Position numbers and translations under genes: made by a program
Shown: positions 8,081 to 10,098 of the stretch, piece by piece
Numbering within the stretch: the stretch's first letter is position 1
How the letters are laid out: every line of letters begins with the position of its first letter
Assembly: GCA_946481605.1 (NCBI GenBank)
Contig: CAMLPA010000095.1
Location: 1-10,098 of the forward strand
DNA length: 10,098 bases
Direction: 5' to 3'
From: an uncultured Flavihumibacter sp.
GTDB taxonomy: Bacteria; Bacteroidota; Bacteroidia; Chitinophagales; Chitinophagaceae
Notes under the pieces: model-generated
The model's database searches: none
Told to the model about the DNA's origin: nothing
Seen by the model: the letters and a program-made list of their open reading frames with translations, nothing else

Positions 8081-8112
8081 ATTGTGCGATTCAAAAAATA
8101 ATCACACCTTTG
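8081..8112 (+). promoter_or_regulatory. promoter candidate for the rtcB leader transcript
   Basis: CACCTTTG at 8105-8112 matches the Bacteroidota -7 box TAnnTTTG except for the first T. ATTG at 8081-8084 sits exactly 20 bases upstream, inside the usual 17-23 base spacing for the -33 TTTG element. It lies immediately after the stop of the preceding gene (8059). Transcription would start near 8118, giving a leader of about 20 A-rich bases before the ATG at 8139 and a transcript of about 165 nt if it stops at the terminator at 8285. Confidence 0.6.
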
Positions 8113-8138
8113 CATGCTAAGAATTTAAAACAACAACA

Positions 8139-8234
8139 ATGCTCCAGCAATACAAACATATCAATACCAACCTGGCGGGCCGTAAAGGCAACGTTGCAGG
8201 ATGCGGGGCATGTTCTTTCCATGATCTTCCATAG
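8139..8234 (+). CDS. 31-codon leader-type ORF with Cys-Gly-Ala-Cys
   Basis: ATG 8139 to TAG 8232-8234, directly downstream of a promoter-like pair and an A-rich AACAACA leader typical of Bacteroidota translation starts. The N-terminal half is polar (MLQQYKHINTN), followed by GRKGNVAG (14-21), then CGAC (22-25) and a short tail SFHDLP. It has no signal peptide or membrane span. Codons 22-26 lie on one strand of a possible antiterminator helix, and the stop codon is 22 bases before the terminator stem, which is the geometry of a leader peptide controlling attenuation. The alternative is a free-standing small gene with its own terminator, in which case the two cysteines could bind a metal. I do not recognise a family. 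Existence as a translated ORF is inferred from context only. Confidence 0.5.
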   Translation: MLQQYKHINTNLAGRKGNVAGCGACSFHDLP

Positions 8235-8263
8235 AAGGAAAATAATTGAAACATACGCCCCGC
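8203..8263 (+). promoter_or_regulatory. candidate antiterminator helix competing with the downstream terminator
   Basis: GCGGGGC at 8203-8209 is an exact copy of the terminator 3' arm at 8271-8277, so both can pair with GCCCCGC at 8257-8263. The upstream pairing can be extended: ATGTT (8210-8214) pairs with AACAT (8250-8254) after a 2-base bulge (8255-8256), giving about 12 base pairs against 7 for the terminator. The upstream strand lies inside codons 22-26 of the 31-codon ORF, so a translating ribosome would melt it. The pairings are read from sequence; switching behaviour is inferred. No folding energy was computed. Confidence 0.5.
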
Positions 8264-8285
8264 CTGAACCGCGGGGCTTTTTTTT
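8257..8285 (+). terminator. intrinsic (rho-independent) terminator in the rtcB leader
   Basis: A perfect 7-bp GC-rich stem, GCCCCGC (8257-8263) with GCGGGGC (8271-8277), a 7-base loop CTGAACC, and an uninterrupted run of eight T (8278-8285). This is the clearest intrinsic terminator in the window. It lies 22 bases after the stop of the 31-codon ORF and 220 bases before the rtcB start, so it either ends a separate small transcript or attenuates rtcB. Confidence 0.88.
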
Positions 8286-8343
8286 GCCACTCGTTCAACC
8301 CAAAGCAATGTAAGCCCGGCCTTTATACCAACCCAGGAATCAG

Positions 8344-8418
8344 GCTTCCGAAAGGAAGCAGAAAGCAATACGTAAAAATCAATTTTTCGCATAACCGTAT
8401 CAGTTACACTGATCACGG
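8344..8418 (+). other. three tandem small hairpins in the rtcB upstream region
   Basis: Hairpin 1: GCTTCC (8344-8349) and GGAAGC (8354-8359) closed by a GAAA tetraloop of the stable GNRA class. Hairpin 2: CG plus AAAAA (8371-8378, with T8373 bulged) pairing with TTTTT plus CG (8383-8389) around a TCAA loop. Hairpin 3: CCGT-ATCAG (8395-8403) pairing with CTGAT-c-ACGG (8409-8418), a 9-bp stem with one bulged C and a 5-base loop. With the long palindrome that follows, four hairpins stand in a row with gaps of 5-11 bases. No ORF occupies this stretch. It could be a structured 5' UTR of rtcB or a small non-coding RNA; the AT-rich hairpin 2 is the least convincing alone. Confidence 0.45.
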
Positions 8419-8425
8419 AACGGGA

Positions 8426-8482
8426 TTTTCACGCCCTTCCCCGGTGGCACCGCTATAGCGGTGGCACCGGGGAAGGTGAAAA
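8426..8482. repeat. long near-perfect palindrome just upstream of rtcB
   Basis: The core at 8435-8476 is a 42-base inverted repeat with two 21-base arms meeting at the centre of TATA (8454-8457). Twenty of 21 positions are complementary; the exception is a G opposite G (8447 and 8464). An outer helix, TTTTCAC (8426-8432) with GTGAAAA (8476-8482), can extend the stem if GCC at 8433-8435 bulges out. The arms are GC-rich (CCTTCCCCGGTG...). It contains a 10-base direct repeat GGTGGCACCG (8443-8452 and 8460-8469). No T run follows on the plus strand, so it is not a standard terminator for upstream transcription. It ends 23 bases before the rtcB ATG. It could be an mRNA hairpin, a protein-binding operator, or a REP-like dispersed repeat. 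Confidence 0.85.
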
Positions 8483-8505
8483 CACCGTGAGCAAACTAAG
8501 ATAGC

Positions 8506-9945
8506 ATGAGCAAGTTAAAATTAAGCGCAAAGGAATTGCGCAAAGCAGGATACCCGGAAACGCCGGTAATCAGCATCGCCTTACAGGTAATGCAACAACA
8601 TTTTAAATACGAAACAAAAGAAAAAGCAATGGACATTTTAAGCGCGGTACTGGCATCGCCCGCTACATATCTTGATGATGCCGTGTTGAAACTCATCGCC
8701 AGGCAACTGGTAGAAGAAACGGAACAGGAAGCAGAAACAGTTTCACTGAACAGGAGTGGCGCGCCCTTCGCAATATTCGGACAGGAACACATTGAAGCCG
8801 CCGCATTGAACCAGATGTACCAGGCTGCAAAACTACCGGTAAGCGTGGGTGGCGCATTGATGCCTGACGCGCATGCAGGTTACGGCTTGCCCATTGGCGG
8901 CGTGCTCGCCGTGAAAAACGCCGTAATTCCGTATGGCGTTGGCGTAGACATTGGCTGTAGGATGAGTTTAAGTCTGTTCGATATAGATCCCGTTGAATTG
9001 CACCGGAGAAAAGACTTCTTTGCACGAGAATTAAAGAACGCAACCTTATTCGGCAGTGGAAAATCCTTTCAACAGGCAGCAGACCACGCGGTTATGGATG
9101 ATCCTGCTTTCGGAGCGCTTCCCCTGTTGAAAAAGCTGCATGGCAAAGCCTGGAAACAATTGGGCAGTTCTGGCAGCGGCAACCATTTTGCTGAATTCGG
9201 CGCGGTGGAGATCGCTGAAAAGGATGACGTACTGGGTGTTGAACCGGGAACTTATACCGGGTTGCTCACCCATTCGGGCTCCAGGGCGCTGGGTGCGCAT
9301 ATCGCAAACCATTACACGAAGATGGCACGCAGCAGGAGAAGGCTTCCCGGCGAAGCGTCGAATCTGGCCTGGCTGGGGCTGGATGAAGCGGAGGGACAGG
9401 AATACTGGCTCGCCATGAACCTTGCCGGCAATTATGCCACGGCCTGTCATGATGTGATACATGCGAAGATCGCCAGGGCGCTGGGCCGCAAGCCTTTCAA
9501 ACGTGTGGAGAACCACCACAATTTCGCCTGGAAGGAAAACTGGGAGGGGCAGGAAGTAATCGTTCACCGGAAAGGCGCCACACCAGCAGGGAAAAATGTA
9601 CTGGGCATCATCCCCGGCTCCATGGTGCATCCTGGTTTTATCGTAAAAGGAAAGGGCGAAGCCGCTGCTATCTGTTCAGCCGCACATGGTGCCGGTCGGA
9701 AAATGAGCAGGAGCAGGGCATCCAACAGCGTCACACACCACGAACTGAATCTGCTGCTGCTGAAAAACGGCGTAACACTGATGGGTGGTGGTCTGGATGA
9801 AGCGCCCCACGCATACAAAAGCATTGAAGAGGTAATGAAGAGTCAGCGGGGGTTGGTGGATACCGTGGGGCGGTTTATACCGAAGATCGTGCGCATGGAT
9901 GGCACCACACCGGAGCAGCGGACGGATAAGTGGAACTTTGTTTAG
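8506..9945 (+). CDS. rtcB: RtcB-family RNA ligase (long variant)
   Basis: A 479-residue RtcB-family protein. RtcB joins RNA 2',3'-cyclic phosphate or 3'-phosphate ends to 5'-OH ends using GTP and Mn2+, repairing cleaved tRNAs and other RNAs in the cytosol. Matching the E. coli metal and guanylation sites: MPDAHAGYGLPIGG (119-132), GVDIGC (D148, C151), SGNH (H227), THSGSR (H256), HHNF (H338) and the guanylated histidine in AAHGAGRKMSR (H394). HRKGATPAG and GIIPGSMVHPGFIVKG blocks are also present. All ligands are intact, so it should be active. It is about 70 residues longer than E. coli RtcB (408), mostly as an N-terminal helical extension (1-80, with KLSAKELRKAGYP at the start). No RtcA cyclase, RtcR activator or archease is in the window. 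ATG 8506 follows a highly structured leader; no convincing promoter lies between the terminator at 8285 and the start. A second gene begins 37 bases downstream, suggesting an operon. Confidence 0.95.
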   Translation: MSKLKLSAKELRKAGYPETPVISIALQVMQQHFKYETKEKAMDILSAVLASPATYLDDAVLKLIARQLVEETEQEAETVSLNRSGAPFAIFGQEHIEAAALNQMYQAAKLPVSVGGALMPDAHAGYGLPIGGVLAVKNAVIPYGVGVDIGCRMSLSLFDIDPVELHRRKDFFARELKNATLFGSGKSFQQAADHAVMDDPAFGALPLLKKLHGKAWKQLGSSGSGNHFAEFGAVEIAEKDDVLGVEPGTYTGLLTHSGSRALGAHIANHYTKMARSRRRLPGEASNLAWLGLDEAEGQEYWLAMNLAGNYATACHDVIHAKIARALGRKPFKRVENHHNFAWKENWEGQEVIVHRKGATPAGKNVLGIIPGSMVHPGFIVKGKGEAAAICSAAHGAGRKMSRSRASNSVTHHELNLLLLKNGVTLMGGGLDEAPHAYKSIEEVMKSQRGLVDTVGRFIPKIVRMDGTTPEQRTDKWNFV

Positions 9946-9982
9946 GGTAAAACCCTATTGCAGAACACCAAACTGTTTTAAC

Positions 9983-10098
9983 ATGAAAGAATATTTAAGT
10001 CTGATAGAACACCCTCCATCAGCAGAAAAAATACTAACCAATAAATACATTGTTTTATGGATGATTGTAACAGTAACCAAAGCGGACTGGATCCTGGC
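9983..10098 (+). CDS. unrecognised gene, 3'-truncated by the window end
   Basis: ATG 9983 opens a frame that stays open to the window end: 38 complete codons. It begins MKEYLSLIEHPPSAEKIL, then NKYIVLWMIVTVTKADWIL; the YIVLWMIVTV stretch is hydrophobic but short and is followed by a charged Lys-Ala-Asp, so a membrane span is uncertain. It lies 37 bases after the rtcB stop on the same strand with no terminator between, so co-transcription with rtcB is likely. The visible start does not resemble the release-factor-like protein PrfH, nor RtcA, both known rtcB partners. Too little is visible to name it. Confidence 0.55.
   Translation, partial: MKEYLSLIEHPPSAEKILTNKYIVLWMIVTVTKADWIL

Noticed and set aside
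8188..8197. Perfect 10-base palindrome GCAACGTTGC inside the 31-codon ORF
   Set aside because: The two-base centre leaves no room for an RNA loop, and ten-base palindromes occur by chance; kept out of the attenuator model.
9046..9630. 194-codon open frame on the minus strand inside rtcB
   Set aside because: Fully antisense to RtcB motifs that match the family residue by residue; no independent coding evidence.

Overview
The window reads as chromosomal DNA of a Bacteroidota bacterium, most likely of the Chitinophagaceae type. The grounds are a one-piece hybrid two-component system of the Bacteroidota kind, several TAnnTTTG-type -7 promoter boxes, A-rich rather than Shine-Dalgarno-like leaders before most starts, and roughly balanced base composition. 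The family-level placement is inference. No mobile element, CRISPR array, tRNA or rRNA was seen.

Layout. Positions 1-582 hold the 3' part of an AlkB-family 2-oxoglutarate/Fe(II) dioxygenase, whose start lies before the window. Positions 707-1249 encode a secreted thioredoxin-like protein with a CGWC motif. A TAACTTTG box at 1328 precedes an unlisted 29-codon single-membrane-span peptide (1352-1441) and then a 1373-residue hybrid histidine kinase/AraC regulator (1482-5603): two 7-bladed propellers, Y_Y_Y, one membrane span, kinase, receiver and HTH. A DoxX-family membrane protein (5610-6023) lies on the minus strand, stop to stop with the regulator. Divergent from it is a 630-residue secreted protein (6167-8059) with an OmpA-like segment and a CxxC pair at each end.

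Positions 8060-8505 have no long ORF but are not empty. They hold a promoter-like pair, a 31-codon ORF containing Cys-Gly-Ala-Cys, a textbook intrinsic terminator, and an upstream copy of the terminator's 3' arm that can form a competing helix. Three small hairpins and one long near-perfect palindrome follow. Then comes an RtcB-family RNA ligase (8506-9945) and, 37 bases later, the start of an unrecognised gene running off the window.

How the parts may work together. The 29-residue peptide and the hybrid kinase probably share a transcript. The short ORF, terminator and alternative helix upstream of rtcB look like a translation-coupled attenuator. If so, an RNA-repair ligase would be induced when ribosomes stall in a leader ORF, for example on damaged or uncharged tRNA. 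This is the most promising possibly undescribed element here. The remaining genes (AlkB, thioredoxin-like, DoxX) look like ordinary housekeeping or stress genes with no visible functional link to each other.
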